IMG/VR virus record: IMGVR_UViG_3300017987_000392
Location: 1-22,379 of that record
Length of the DNA stretch: 22,379 nt
Reading direction: 5' to 3' (one strand)
Origin: a virus
Made by a program: the position numbers and the translations under genes
Shown: in pieces, positions 15,161 through 21,356 of the stretch
Position numbering within the stretch: position 1 is the stretch's first letter
Layout of the letters: each line of letters begins with the position of its first letter
The notes under the pieces: model-generated
What the model saw: the letters and a program-made list of their open reading frames with translations, nothing else
Database searches by the model: none
What the model was told of the DNA's origin: nothing

Positions 15161-16092
15161 TGTCTCTGGAATTTAAGGGTATTGGTACTGGTGGATTTGG
15201 CGGTTATGAATTGACCGACCAGTTACAGTACAACCTGAAATGGTTCCTGGACCTAGGTTTGCTCAGCAACGGTGCATACAGCATCTACGAGTATGATTCT
15301 GCTAGCTGGTACGATGACGATGAAGCGAAACTTCACCCAGTAAACGACGAACGATATGCACAGGGTCATGTGTGGGAGGGTGCGGGACGCGAATGGGTGT
15401 GGGAGAGTGGTGTGTCGCTCGGCAGTGGTTACGCTGACCCGTTCCGTGTTTCAGGGGTGTATGTTGATGGAATATTCTATTCGACTGACGAAGCTGGAAT
15501 CAACTCCCATCACATAGACTATCTCAATGGTCGTGTCATATTCGATGAGCCGAAAGCCTCGACAGACGATATCAGGGCAGAATATACCCGCCGTTCGGTC
15601 CACGTGGGTTTCGCCGACGACAAAGAGTTCCGCGTGATGATGTTGGATGCGGTGGAGGAATTTCTCTCAGACTCTTCTACGTCTGGCACAGTAGTTCGAG
15701 AGCATCAGGTTTGGTTCCCAAGCATTTTCATCGAGGTGAGCACCGGCAAGCAGCGTGGAATGCAACTTGGCGGTGGCCAGATAAAAACAAGGTACGTTAC
15801 TTTTCACATATTCGCAGATAACCCACAGGATAGAAACCTCCTGATGGACTGGCTTGATTACCAGAGTAGGACCACTTTCTGGATGGCAGATTTGAACAGC
15901 ATTACGTTCCCATTCGATCAATATGGAGATATCGTATCTGGGGTAACCAATTGGCAAAATATGGTGTCTGCGCATCCATGGAAGCGGCTCCGAGTTATGG
16001 AGAGCAAGACAACAACACTTAATTCTTTGAATACACAGTTATTTCGAGCGCGTGTTACGTGGGAAGTAGAGATAGATTTCGGTTCTATCTAG
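15160..16092 (+). CDS. Virion structural protein upstream of the tail tube gene
   Basis: This 310-residue protein is rich in aromatic residues (Trp and Tyr throughout, e.g. SWYDDDEAKLHP, EWVWESGVSLGSG). Recognisable segments are HHIDYLNGRVIFDEP, AEYTRRSVHVGFADD, a helix ahead of EFLSDSS, and a C-terminal part with VTFHIFADNPQDRNLLMDWL and TWEVEIDFG. Proteins of this kind occur before tail genes in several marine-type phages and are counted as neck or tail-terminator candidates; I cannot fix which. The start overlaps the previous stop (TAATG). A 14-bp palindrome lies across its stop codon. Confidence 0.5.
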   Translation: MSLEFKGIGTGGFGGYELTDQLQYNLKWFLDLGLLSNGAYSIYEYDSASWYDDDEAKLHPVNDERYAQGHVWEGAGREWVWESGVSLGSGYADPFRVSGVYVDGIFYSTDEAGINSHHIDYLNGRVIFDEPKASTDDIRAEYTRRSVHVGFADDKEFRVMMLDAVEEFLSDSSTSGTVVREHQVWFPSIFIEVSTGKQRGMQLGGGQIKTRYVTFHIFADNPQDRNLLMDWLDYQSRTTFWMADLNSITFPFDQYGDIVSGVTNWQNMVSAHPWKRLRVMESKTTTLNSLNTQLFRARVTWEVEIDFGSI

Positions 16093-16097
16093 ATAGA
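16084..16097. repeat. 14-bp perfect palindrome across a stop codon
   Basis: TCTATCTAGATAGA reads the same on both strands. It contains the TAG stop of the preceding gene (16090-16092) and covers the place where a -35 box would be for the TATAAA at 16109-16114. It could be an operator or a nuclease site. Confidence 0.6.
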
Positions 16098-16103
16098 GCG
16101 AGA

Positions 16104-16115
16104 TGGTGTATAAAA
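16104..16115 (+). promoter_or_regulatory. Promoter-like -10 element before the tail tube-like gene
   Basis: TGGTGTATAAAA shares its first ten bases with the elements at 1608 and 8960. TATAAA is at 16109-16114. The -35 position is occupied by the palindrome at 16084-16097 and has no TTGACA match. Confidence 0.45.
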
Positions 16116-16155
16116 TACTGGTTGGATAGTTTCTTCGTGAAAGGGGGAGTGACCT

Positions 16156-17277
16156 GTGCCCAATAACAGGATTTTCTACGCGATTCAGGCCCTTGGGTTC
16201 GCCGAGCATGATGTAGTTTGTGACGCTAGTGGCTGTGGGGCCATTTATGGTGTTGCTGGCTCTGGTACGCACCCATCGGGTTTCCGGACTGCACACGGTG
16301 TGCAAAGTGTTGGTTTGAATACTACGTTCAATCTTGAACAAGTATTCGAGCTTGGTCAATTGGAGCTTTACGAGAACATCGAGGGTATTCCGGATATTGA
16401 ACTGACGGCACAGAAGGTGCTCGATGGCTATCCGCTTCTGTATCACCTGGCGACTCCAGGTGCTACATCCGCCACGCTGGTCGGCCGTTCGAACGAGCGG
16501 TGCTTCGCGGCTTTGAATATTTACCCAGATTCATTCGACAACGCTTCTGGTACTCCACTTCAGTCTGTGGGTATGTCTGGTATGTATGTATCGGCATTGA
16601 CCTACACGATGAATGTGGATGGTAGTTCAACTGAGGACGTGACCCTCGTTGGCAACAACAAAGAATGGGTCGCCAGTGGCCTGACACACTTTACGCCGAC
16701 ATCGTTCGATGGTTCAGACGCTCCGCTTTCTCTTGCTGCTTCCGGTGGCGTGGCACGTCGAGAGAACATCCTAATGGGCTCTGGCTGTTCTATGAACTCT
16801 GCTGGTGTCATTACGGGTGTCAGTGGTAGTATCTGGCCGATCGAGATTGATGGCATTGACGCGAATGGCCACAACCTTGTCTCAGGTGATTCGTATGCTG
16901 CTCACCTCCAGACTGTAACAGTATCTAGCGACTTGGGTCGTGAAGAATTGTTCGAGCTTGGTCGGAGAGGTCCGTATCACCGGTTTGTTTCGTTCCCGAC
17001 AGAGGTAACGTGCGCTATCGATACGACTTCATCCGAGGGTGACCTGGTTGATGCTCTAGCAGATCCGGTAGGTGGTAGCAACATCACAGACCAGAAGATC
17101 TTTATCTGGATTGAGGAAGGGACGAGAATCAATCTGGGTGCCAAGAACAAACTTGCATCTGTGACGTATGGTGGTGGCGATGCGGGTGGAGGTAACGTGA
17201 CGGTCACGTACAACTATTCGAACTTCAACTCGCTGAAAGTCACGCACGTAGCTGATCCGGCAGGGTTGGCAACATAG
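16156..17277 (+). CDS. Major tail tube-like protein
   Basis: This 373-residue protein is predicted to form the tail tube. The GTG at 16156 follows AAGGGGGAG (16141-16149), the site type used for abundant structural proteins in this phage. Tail tube-like segments are LNTTFNLEQVFELGQLELYE, IPDIELTAQKVLDGYPLLY, VSALTYTMNVDGSSTEDVTL and a related second half with VTVSSDLGREELFELGRRG and FPTEVTCAID. FELG occurs twice (FELGQ and FELGR), hinting at two related halves or one fold with an insertion. The gene has its own promoter-like element and is followed by a strong terminator, fitting a highly expressed virion protein. No tail sheath gene is visible, so the tail type stays open. Confidence 0.65.
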   Translation: MPNNRIFYAIQALGFAEHDVVCDASGCGAIYGVAGSGTHPSGFRTAHGVQSVGLNTTFNLEQVFELGQLELYENIEGIPDIELTAQKVLDGYPLLYHLATPGATSATLVGRSNERCFAALNIYPDSFDNASGTPLQSVGMSGMYVSALTYTMNVDGSSTEDVTLVGNNKEWVASGLTHFTPTSFDGSDAPLSLAASGGVARRENILMGSGCSMNSAGVITGVSGSIWPIEIDGIDANGHNLVSGDSYAAHLQTVTVSSDLGREELFELGRRGPYHRFVSFPTEVTCAIDTTSSEGDLVDALADPVGGSNITDQKIFIWIEEGTRINLGAKNKLASVTYGGGDAGGGNVTVTYNYSNFNSLKVTHVADPAGLAT

Positions 17278-17284
17278 TCCGAAA

Positions 17285-17304
17285 ACAAGCATGTGGTAGC
17301 TTGT
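17285..17304 (+). other. Hairpin upstream of the tail tube terminator
   Basis: ACAAGC (17285-17290) pairs with GCTTGT (17299-17304) across an 8-base loop, directly after the stop codon. Together with the following terminator it mirrors the arrangement after the capsid gene. Confidence 0.45.
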
Positions 17305-17313
17305 GACCAAACA

Positions 17314-17342
17314 GGGACGGCCTTCGGGCCGTCTCTTTTTTT
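17314..17342 (+). terminator. Intrinsic terminator with a TTCG loop
   Basis: GACGGCC (17316-17322) and GGCCGTC (17327-17333) form a perfect 7-bp stem closed by TTCG, extended by a G-T and a G-C pair, and followed by seven Ts (17336-17342). It closes the structural region. Confidence 0.95.
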
Positions 17343-17351
17343 ATTTACCGC

Positions 17352-17380
17352 TGAACAGGCGAGGTAGTTGTCAGTATAAT
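17352..17380 (+). promoter_or_regulatory. Promoter of the zinc-tail gene cluster
   Basis: TGAACA (17352-17357) and a perfect TATAAT (17375-17380) are 17 bases apart. The same pair, with the same spacing and preceded by C, is found at 19609-19637. The start of transcription is expected at about 17386-17388, on the ATG of the next gene. Confidence 0.75.
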
Positions 17381-17385
17381 ACAGC

Positions 17386-18012
17386 ATGAAGCCAGAAGAC
17401 ATGATATATGTGAGGTCGTCCGATAAAGATAGTTATGCCAATATTTTCGAGTATGCGAAAGATAGCAGATTCAGTGTTTCGATGGGACAGGGTCATTGTG
17501 GTATCTTTTTGTCGGTCAGACCAGATGAAATCCGCGAGATCTGTCGTTATCTTGAGTTCGGACGATCGGAAAAGCATGATCTGTATTTTGACGCGATGGA
17601 ATATGCGACCTTACACACCGGAGACGTAGAAACAACACCGACAAAATGGAATTTGCATTGGAACGGAGTCTTTTTCTGGTTCGGTAGAAACCCGAAACAT
17701 CCGTATGGGACCTACGAGTCTGTTGCCGGTGTCGATTTTGAAACAGCACAACAAATGGTTACGAGCCAGACATTCACGTATCCTCAAAGTGCGACAAAAC
17801 AAGATCATCAGAAAACACTTGAGAGACTAATGGGGAAAATCCCGAAGATGAAACCACCGAATTTTTTGATACCCAAAACGCTCATTGACGATTTGGCATC
17901 TTGTGATAAAGACGAATCACCGTGTGATGAATCGCCATGTCGTGAGTGCAAAGGGACTGGCAAGATCGTTTTGTTCACAAGTGTTGTGGACTGTGATTGT
18001 ACCAGGGGGTAA
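17386..18012 (+). CDS. Zinc-tail family protein 1
   Basis: I do not recognise the main domain of this 208-residue protein. It is probably alpha/beta, with FSVSMGQGHCGIFLSVRPDE followed by a helix, then an aromatic segment (WNGVFFWFGRN) and a helix with DFETAQQMV. After a Pro/Lys-rich linker come CDKDESPCDESP and the conserved C-terminal tail: C185-RE-C188-KGTGKIVLFTS-VVD-C203-D-C205, ending TRG. This looks like a small zinc ribbon and is nearly identical to the ends of the next two proteins. The ATG at 17386 lies 5 bases after TATAAT, with no ribosome site, so translation is probably leaderless. The first gene of a three-gene family; function unknown, no signal or membrane segment. Confidence 0.72.
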   Translation: MKPEDMIYVRSSDKDSYANIFEYAKDSRFSVSMGQGHCGIFLSVRPDEIREICRYLEFGRSEKHDLYFDAMEYATLHTGDVETTPTKWNLHWNGVFFWFGRNPKHPYGTYESVAGVDFETAQQMVTSQTFTYPQSATKQDHQKTLERLMGKIPKMKPPNFLIPKTLIDDLASCDKDESPCDESPCRECKGTGKIVLFTSVVDCDCTRG

Positions 18013-18013
18013 G

Positions 18014-18463
18014 ATGGCATACGCACTACATATCAACGAGGCAGTAAGATTCGTCATAAATGATTTGTCTTTGGATGAACGTTGTGTAAGCATCCAATTC
18101 TACGACAAGATGCGTGTTGAAATTGGCGCGGTGATGTTCAGAAACAATAGTCTGACGCGGTTTGTAGATTTGCTATCGAAGAGAAACAGACCGTCAAGTC
18201 GATCGATCCCACCCAACTGCCAGAAAGACAAAATAATTATTGAATGCACTGGTGATGCAAGCGTGCGTATTATTTCGCAATTTGGTCCAGCCCCATGGCC
18301 ATGCGTCTTGTTAGACGAATATTTGGCTACAAAACTTTTGGGGAGACTGGAATCCATAGTAACAAAAACAATGAAGCCAAGATCTACATGCAAAGAATGT
18401 AATGGTACTGGCAAGATCGTTCTCTTTACTAGTGTGAGAGACTGTGATTGCGGAAGAGGGTAG
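18014..18463 (+). CDS. Zinc-tail family protein 2
   Basis: The ATG at 18014 follows AGGGGG (18004-18009) and lies 1 base after the previous stop; the longer open frame to 17885 is only overlap. The 149-residue protein has an N-terminal alpha/beta domain (FVINDLSL, VSIQFYDKMRVEIGAVMF, then a helix with FVDLLSK) and a PWPCVLLDE segment, both matched in the next protein (ISFYDSRRVTVGFLLL; PWRCVILDE). The C-terminal tail is C126-KE-C129-NGTGKIVLFTS-VRD-C144-D-C146, ending GRG. It is a clear paralogue of the next gene and shares at least the tail with the previous one. Function unknown; a common partner that recognises the tail is an inference. Confidence 0.72.
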   Translation: MAYALHINEAVRFVINDLSLDERCVSIQFYDKMRVEIGAVMFRNNSLTRFVDLLSKRNRPSSRSIPPNCQKDKIIIECTGDASVRIISQFGPAPWPCVLLDEYLATKLLGRLESIVTKTMKPRSTCKECNGTGKIVLFTSVRDCDCGRG

Positions 18464-18466
18464 GGA

Positions 18467-18937
18467 ATGGCACACGTGATTCACGAGAACAAAGCTACTC
18501 AATTCGTAGTGGATGATTCACACCCAAGTACCCATGTGGATATCTCGTTTTACGACAGCAGGCGAGTGACCGTGGGGTTCCTCCTACTAAGCGAAGATGC
18601 CACATCACAACTGTTGGATTTCCTCATGTCTGGCTGGAATTTGGGATCAAGAAAAGAGATTTTGCTTGGGGGTAATTGTCGAGACAAGTTCATCCTAGAG
18701 CCGAAGCTTGTCGACGGCGATTTGTGTGTGTATATAACTATGGCATATGGATCGTCTCCATGGCGGTGTGTTATTTTGGATGAGACTGTCACAGCAGGGT
18801 TGTTAAGGGAACTGTGTTGTGTACAGGCCGTGCGAGCAAAACCAAAATCTGCTTGCGAAGAATGTGGTGGTACTGGGAAAGTAGTCCTTTTCACAAGCAT
18901 AAGGGATTGTGATTGTGTTGGAGGATCAGATGCATAG
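18467..18937 (+). CDS. Zinc-tail family protein 3
   Basis: This 156-residue paralogue of the preceding protein starts MAHVIHENKATQFVVDD (compare MAYALHINEAVRFVIND), keeps the FYD-RV-VG strand pair, an NC-K-I/F segment and the PWRCVILDE motif, and ends with the zinc tail C130-EE-C133-GGTGKVVLFTS-IRD-C148-D-C150, then VGGSDA. The main domains have diverged much more than the tails. The ATG is 3 bases after the previous stop, with the GAGGG of the upstream tail codons as its ribosome site. Its own tail codons in turn contain the GGAGG that serves the next gene. No known family recognised. Confidence 0.72.
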   Translation: MAHVIHENKATQFVVDDSHPSTHVDISFYDSRRVTVGFLLLSEDATSQLLDFLMSGWNLGSRKEILLGGNCRDKFILEPKLVDGDLCVYITMAYGSSPWRCVILDETVTAGLLRELCCVQAVRAKPKSACEECGGTGKVVLFTSIRDCDCVGGSDA

Positions 18938-19175
18938 ATCAGAGAAAAAGATTGACGACGACTGCACAATCTCGTACAGGGACGACCCTGTTTCACGAGA
19001 GGAATTGTTCGAACGAGTAATCGAGTGGATGTTCGTCAACGGCATTTTTTCTGGGGAATCAGTTTATCAGAAGGATGTGTTCAATGATACGCTAGATTCT
19101 CTCATGGACGACATCATCACCAACATCCTAGAAGTCAAAGAAACGTATGACGACGAAGACGACGGCGGTGTATAA
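18930..19175 (+). CDS. Small acidic protein
   Basis: The ATG at 18930 follows GGAGG (18920-18924) at 5 bases and overlaps the previous stop by 8 bases; the product is 81 residues. It is strongly acidic, probably all-helical (SREELFERVIEWMFVNG, FNDTLDSLMDDIITNILEV), and ends in a run of Asp and Glu. It has no Cys pairs apart from one Cys near the start, and no membrane segment. It is coupled to the zinc-tail genes. Small acidic phage proteins can mimic DNA or bind host proteins, but nothing here proves this. Confidence 0.6.
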   Translation: MHRSEKKIDDDCTISYRDDPVSREELFERVIEWMFVNGIFSGESVYQKDVFNDTLDSLMDDIITNILEVKETYDDEDDGGV

Positions 19176-19253
19176 GACCTATGAGTGACAATGCAAGCAG
19201 ACGTCAGATGTCTTAGTTACGTCATCCTTGTGCGTCATTCGCTACCTTGTGAC

Positions 19254-19277
19254 CGGGGGTCTGAAACATGGCCCCCG
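19254..19277 (+). other. GC-rich hairpin before the membrane protein gene
   Basis: CGGGGG (19254-19259) pairs with CCCCCG (19272-19277) across a 12-base loop, followed by CTTCTTT. It may terminate the zinc-tail operon weakly, or shape the leader of the next gene. The T-run is poor. Confidence 0.4.
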
Positions 19278-19296
19278 CTTCTTTCGTAGAGGCCCC

Positions 19297-19611
19297 ATGC
19301 CCAAAAAGTGGTACTTCGTCCTACCCCTGATAGTCTTTGCCGTTTCCATTGGGGATCTGTGTGTCACCATACACGCCGATCGTGAATATGATGAATTCGT
19401 CGAGGCTAATCCAATCGCAGCACACATCTGGGACACCCATGGAGATACTGGCCTGATCGTGTTCAAACTCTCCATCACTTTGGTGTCTTGCACCTGCATG
19501 GCTTGGGCAATCAAACGCCGTGGTGGCCGTTGGACGACCTTTGTATCGGTCTTTGGATTATCGGTCTGCGCTTTCTTGGTAGGCTGGTGGATTTTCTGGT
19601 TTTTCAACTGA
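19297..19611 (+). CDS. Small membrane protein
   Basis: I take the ATG at 19297, which follows GAGG at 5 bases, over the TTG at 19228 because the longer version would need coding across the GC-rich hairpin. The 104-residue product has three likely membrane segments: about residues 5-22 (YFVLPLIVFAVSIGDLCV), 52-70 (LIVFKLSITLVSCTCMAWA) and 79-103 (FVSVFGLSVCAFLVGWWIFW). Between them, the pattern D-CVT, FVEANPIAA and G-TGLIVFKL resembles DUF5658-like proteins (a conserved D near the first helix, an NP motif and a K in the second helix). The function of that family is not known. It could act at the host inner membrane, e.g. in exclusion or lysis control. Confidence 0.55.
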   Translation: MPKKWYFVLPLIVFAVSIGDLCVTIHADREYDEFVEANPIAAHIWDTHGDTGLIVFKLSITLVSCTCMAWAIKRRGGRWTTFVSVFGLSVCAFLVGWWIFWFFN

Positions 19612-19637
19612 ACAACGACTCTGGTTTGACGTATAAT
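19609..19637 (+). promoter_or_regulatory. Promoter of the lipoprotein-RNA ligase genes
   Basis: TGAACA (19609-19614) and TATAAT (19632-19637) are 17 bases apart, the same pair as at 17352-17380. The -35 box overlaps the stop of the membrane protein gene. The expected start of transcription (19643-19645) again falls on an ATG (19643), although here a better-supported ATG with a ribosome site lies 30 bases further on. Confidence 0.75.
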
Positions 19638-19672
19638 CTGGCATGTTGAGTCATTCGTTGAAAGGTGAGAAG

Positions 19673-19870
19673 ATGAGAAAGATTGCAAGCTATGCTTTGG
19701 TTGTCGCCACCCTACTTTTGGTGTCTGGCTGTGCTTCCCATGGGGGCAGATATTTCCAGCAGTCCGAAGACAGGAAGGTCCATGTCATGAAGAATCGTAT
19801 TTACAACCCTGGCGATTATCGCCATGAACGTCATGATTCTGGTGTTGCCAGTCACGTGAATGACTATTAG
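19673..19870 (+). CDS. Small lipoprotein
   Basis: The ATG at 19673 follows AAAGGTGAGA and gives 65 residues; an in-frame ATG at 19643 would add ten residues. The N-terminus is a classic lipoprotein signal: MRKIASY, a hydrophobic stretch ALVVATLLLV and the lipobox VSGC with Cys20, where lipid would be attached. The mature part of about 45 residues is basic and polar, rich in His, Arg, Tyr and Asp, with no Pro-rich stretch, which argues against a standard Rz1-type outer spanin. In a phage such a protein often alters the host envelope during infection, e.g. superinfection exclusion, but this is only inference. Confidence 0.65.
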   Translation: MRKIASYALVVATLLLVSGCASHGGRYFQQSEDRKVHVMKNRIYNPGDYRHERHDSGVASHVNDY

Positions 19871-19879
19871 GAGTTTGAG

Positions 19880-20197
19880 ATGACGAGAGAGCAAGCAGAA
19901 GCGTTGGTCAAGAGCATCAAGGGTTCGACAGCAACCAAACATCCGAAGCAGTTGATTGCTGAGCTATGTTCGGTCGTTGAGTTCTTGCTGAAAGAAGTCA
20001 AGCTATTGTCGCCACCAGTTTTTGGAATCGACAAGGATATGCCGGTTGTTGAGCCCGACCTTGGGGCCGAACCGGATCGTCCGTTCCGCCAACCACCAAG
20101 ACCGACGCTTGGTCCTGACACGGTTGACGATGGGGACACAACAGACCCATATCTAAGAGGCATCATGGAAAAACAAGAGGGCGATGACAATGTTTGA
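19880..20197 (+). CDS. Hypothetical protein with Pro/Asp-rich tail
   Basis: The ATG at 19880 follows GGAG (19870-19873) with the lipoprotein stop immediately before it. The first half of the 105-residue product is helical and charged (REQAEALVKSIKG, KQLIAELCSVVEFLLKEVKLL). The second half is Pro-, Asp- and Gly-rich and probably unstructured. There is no recognised family. Its end overlaps the start of the RNA ligase gene by 14 bases, so the two are coupled and may be functionally linked. Confidence 0.6.
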   Translation: MTREQAEALVKSIKGSTATKHPKQLIAELCSVVEFLLKEVKLLSPPVFGIDKDMPVVEPDLGAEPDRPFRQPPRPTLGPDTVDDGDTTDPYLRGIMEKQEGDDNV

Positions 20198-21155
20198 AGT
20201 ACCATCGCATACGTGCGACGTGGTTGAAATCAAGCTTGAGCCGCACGACAACGCAGATTCGTTGAGTATCGTACGGGTAGGCGATTTCCAATGTGTTGTT
20301 CGTACATCCGATTGGAAAGACGGTGATCTCGCGGTCTACATTCCTCCAGACAGTATTGTGCCAGACACAGAAGTGTTTGCGTTTCTCGGTGAGCACAAGC
20401 GCATCAAGGCTCGTCGGTTGCGTGGTGAGTGGTCGGTTGGTCTTCTAGTACCTGCTCCTGAAGGTGCTAAGGTCGGCGATGACTACATGGAACAGCTTGG
20501 TGTCGAACACTACGAGCCACAAATCCATGGAGGTTTCAAGACCGGGGGTGATAATGTCTCCCCTCCAGCGGGGTTCCATCCAACGTACGACGTGCTCAAC
20601 TTCCGTAAATATTCGAGACTGTTTGAGGACGGGGAAGAGGTTGTCGCAACCGAAAAGATCCACGGTGCCAATGCTAGGTTTGTTTGTGTGGACGACACCA
20701 TCTATTGCGGATCAAGGAAACACTGGAAGAAAGAAGATCCAGACAATCTGTGGTGGAGGGTTTTGCTCAACAACACATGTCTTGATTCCTGGCTGAGACA
20801 TCACCAGGGTCTCACAGTATATGGCGAAGTCTTCGGTAACGTACAGAGCCTCAGATACGGGTCCACCAAGGGCGATATCTTCTTTGCTGCTTTCGACATC
20901 TTAGCTGGTAACACCTGGCTAGGATTTGACGAAGCCCGCGAGATTGGAGCACCATTGAATTGGGTTCCTACGGTGTATCGTGGTCCATACGACAAAGCCC
21001 TACTTTTGGGTCTAGCAGAAGAAGACAGTAGTGTCCCAGGTGCGAATCACCACAGAGAGGGTGTTGTTGTTAAACCCGTTGCTGAGCGGATGGACCAGCG
21101 TCTCGGTCGTGTTCAACTCAAGATCGTGGGCAATCGGTATCTGAGCAAGAGTTAG
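20184..21155 (+). CDS. RNA ligase, DRB0094/Rnl5-like
   Basis: This enzyme joins RNA ends through an enzyme-AMP intermediate. The 323-residue protein carries all nucleotidyl transferase motifs: motif I EKIHGANARF with Lys158, SRKHW (177-181), motif III VYGEVFG (212-218), IIIa FFAAFDI (233-239), motif IV EGVVVKP (292-298) and motif V LKIVGNRYL (312-320, Lys313). About 140 residues precede motif I, including an OB-like region with VVRTSDWKDGDLAVYIPPDSIVP. An N-terminal OB domain is the mark of the Deinococcus DRB0094 (Rnl5) group rather than T4 Rnl2. The starts at 20184 and 20190 are both possible; AAGAGG precedes both. No end-healing kinase/phosphatase is visible nearby. Repair of RNA cut by host defences is the usual proposed role. 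Confidence 0.88.
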   Translation: MTMFEVPSHTCDVVEIKLEPHDNADSLSIVRVGDFQCVVRTSDWKDGDLAVYIPPDSIVPDTEVFAFLGEHKRIKARRLRGEWSVGLLVPAPEGAKVGDDYMEQLGVEHYEPQIHGGFKTGGDNVSPPAGFHPTYDVLNFRKYSRLFEDGEEVVATEKIHGANARFVCVDDTIYCGSRKHWKKEDPDNLWWRVLLNNTCLDSWLRHHQGLTVYGEVFGNVQSLRYGSTKGDIFFAAFDILAGNTWLGFDEAREIGAPLNWVPTVYRGPYDKALLLGLAEEDSSVPGANHHREGVVVKPVAERMDQRLGRVQLKIVGNRYLSKS

Positions 21156-21167
21156 CTATTTGGATTG

Positions 21168-21240
21168 GTGGGCGACGGTAAACGCCACTGAGCGTACGAC
21201 AGGTAGTCGGCTTTGGCGGGGCACTCTCACTCAACCGCCA
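21168..21240 (+). other. Intergenic stretch with two GC-rich hairpins
   Basis: The 188-base gap between the RNA ligase and the next gene holds two stems: one formed by 21168-21174 and 21183-21188 with one bulged G, and TGGCGG/CCGCCA (21214-21219 with 21235-21240). No T-run follows, so neither is a clear terminator. It could be a structured leader or a small RNA. Confidence 0.3.
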
Positions 21241-21356
21241 TGTCTCCGCTTGTGGGACCATTAACCGGGGATGAAGTCTTCGTGACAGAGAGTAGCTGTT
21301 CAATTCAGCCCGTCGTCATTCGTGTTGACAGAAAGGGGAAACGATGTTGTTTGTGA
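21240..21356 (+). CDS. Possible tiny ORF
   Basis: An open frame from the ATG at 21240 encodes 38 residues (begins MSPLVGPLTGDEVFVTESS, with VVIRVDRKGKR near the end) and overlaps the next gene's start by 13 bases. The alternation of hydrophobic and polar residues looks protein-like, but no ribosome binding site is seen before the ATG. An upstream in-frame TTG (21213) would add nine residues. Weak candidate. Confidence 0.2.
   Translation: MSPLVGPLTGDEVFVTESSCSIQPVVIRVDRKGKRCCL

Noticed and set aside
17885-18013. Upstream extension of zinc-tail protein 2 to 17885
   Set aside because: It would overlap the coding end of protein 1 in another frame and lose the well-placed AGGGGG site before 18014.
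17386-18937. Interpretation of the three zinc-tail genes as DnaJ or rubredoxin proteins
   Set aside because: Only one CxxC and one CxC are present, with no J domain, and the rest of the proteins matches neither family.
19168-19176. GGTGTATAA sequence at the end of the small acidic gene
   Set aside because: It resembles the recurrent promoter element, but it lies in coding sequence and ends in TATAAG; no -35 box is seen.
21291-21315. tRNA-like T-loop sequence GTTCAATTC
   Set aside because: A 4-bp T-stem can be drawn, but there is no matching acceptor stem, anticodon arm or D-arm at the right distance upstream.
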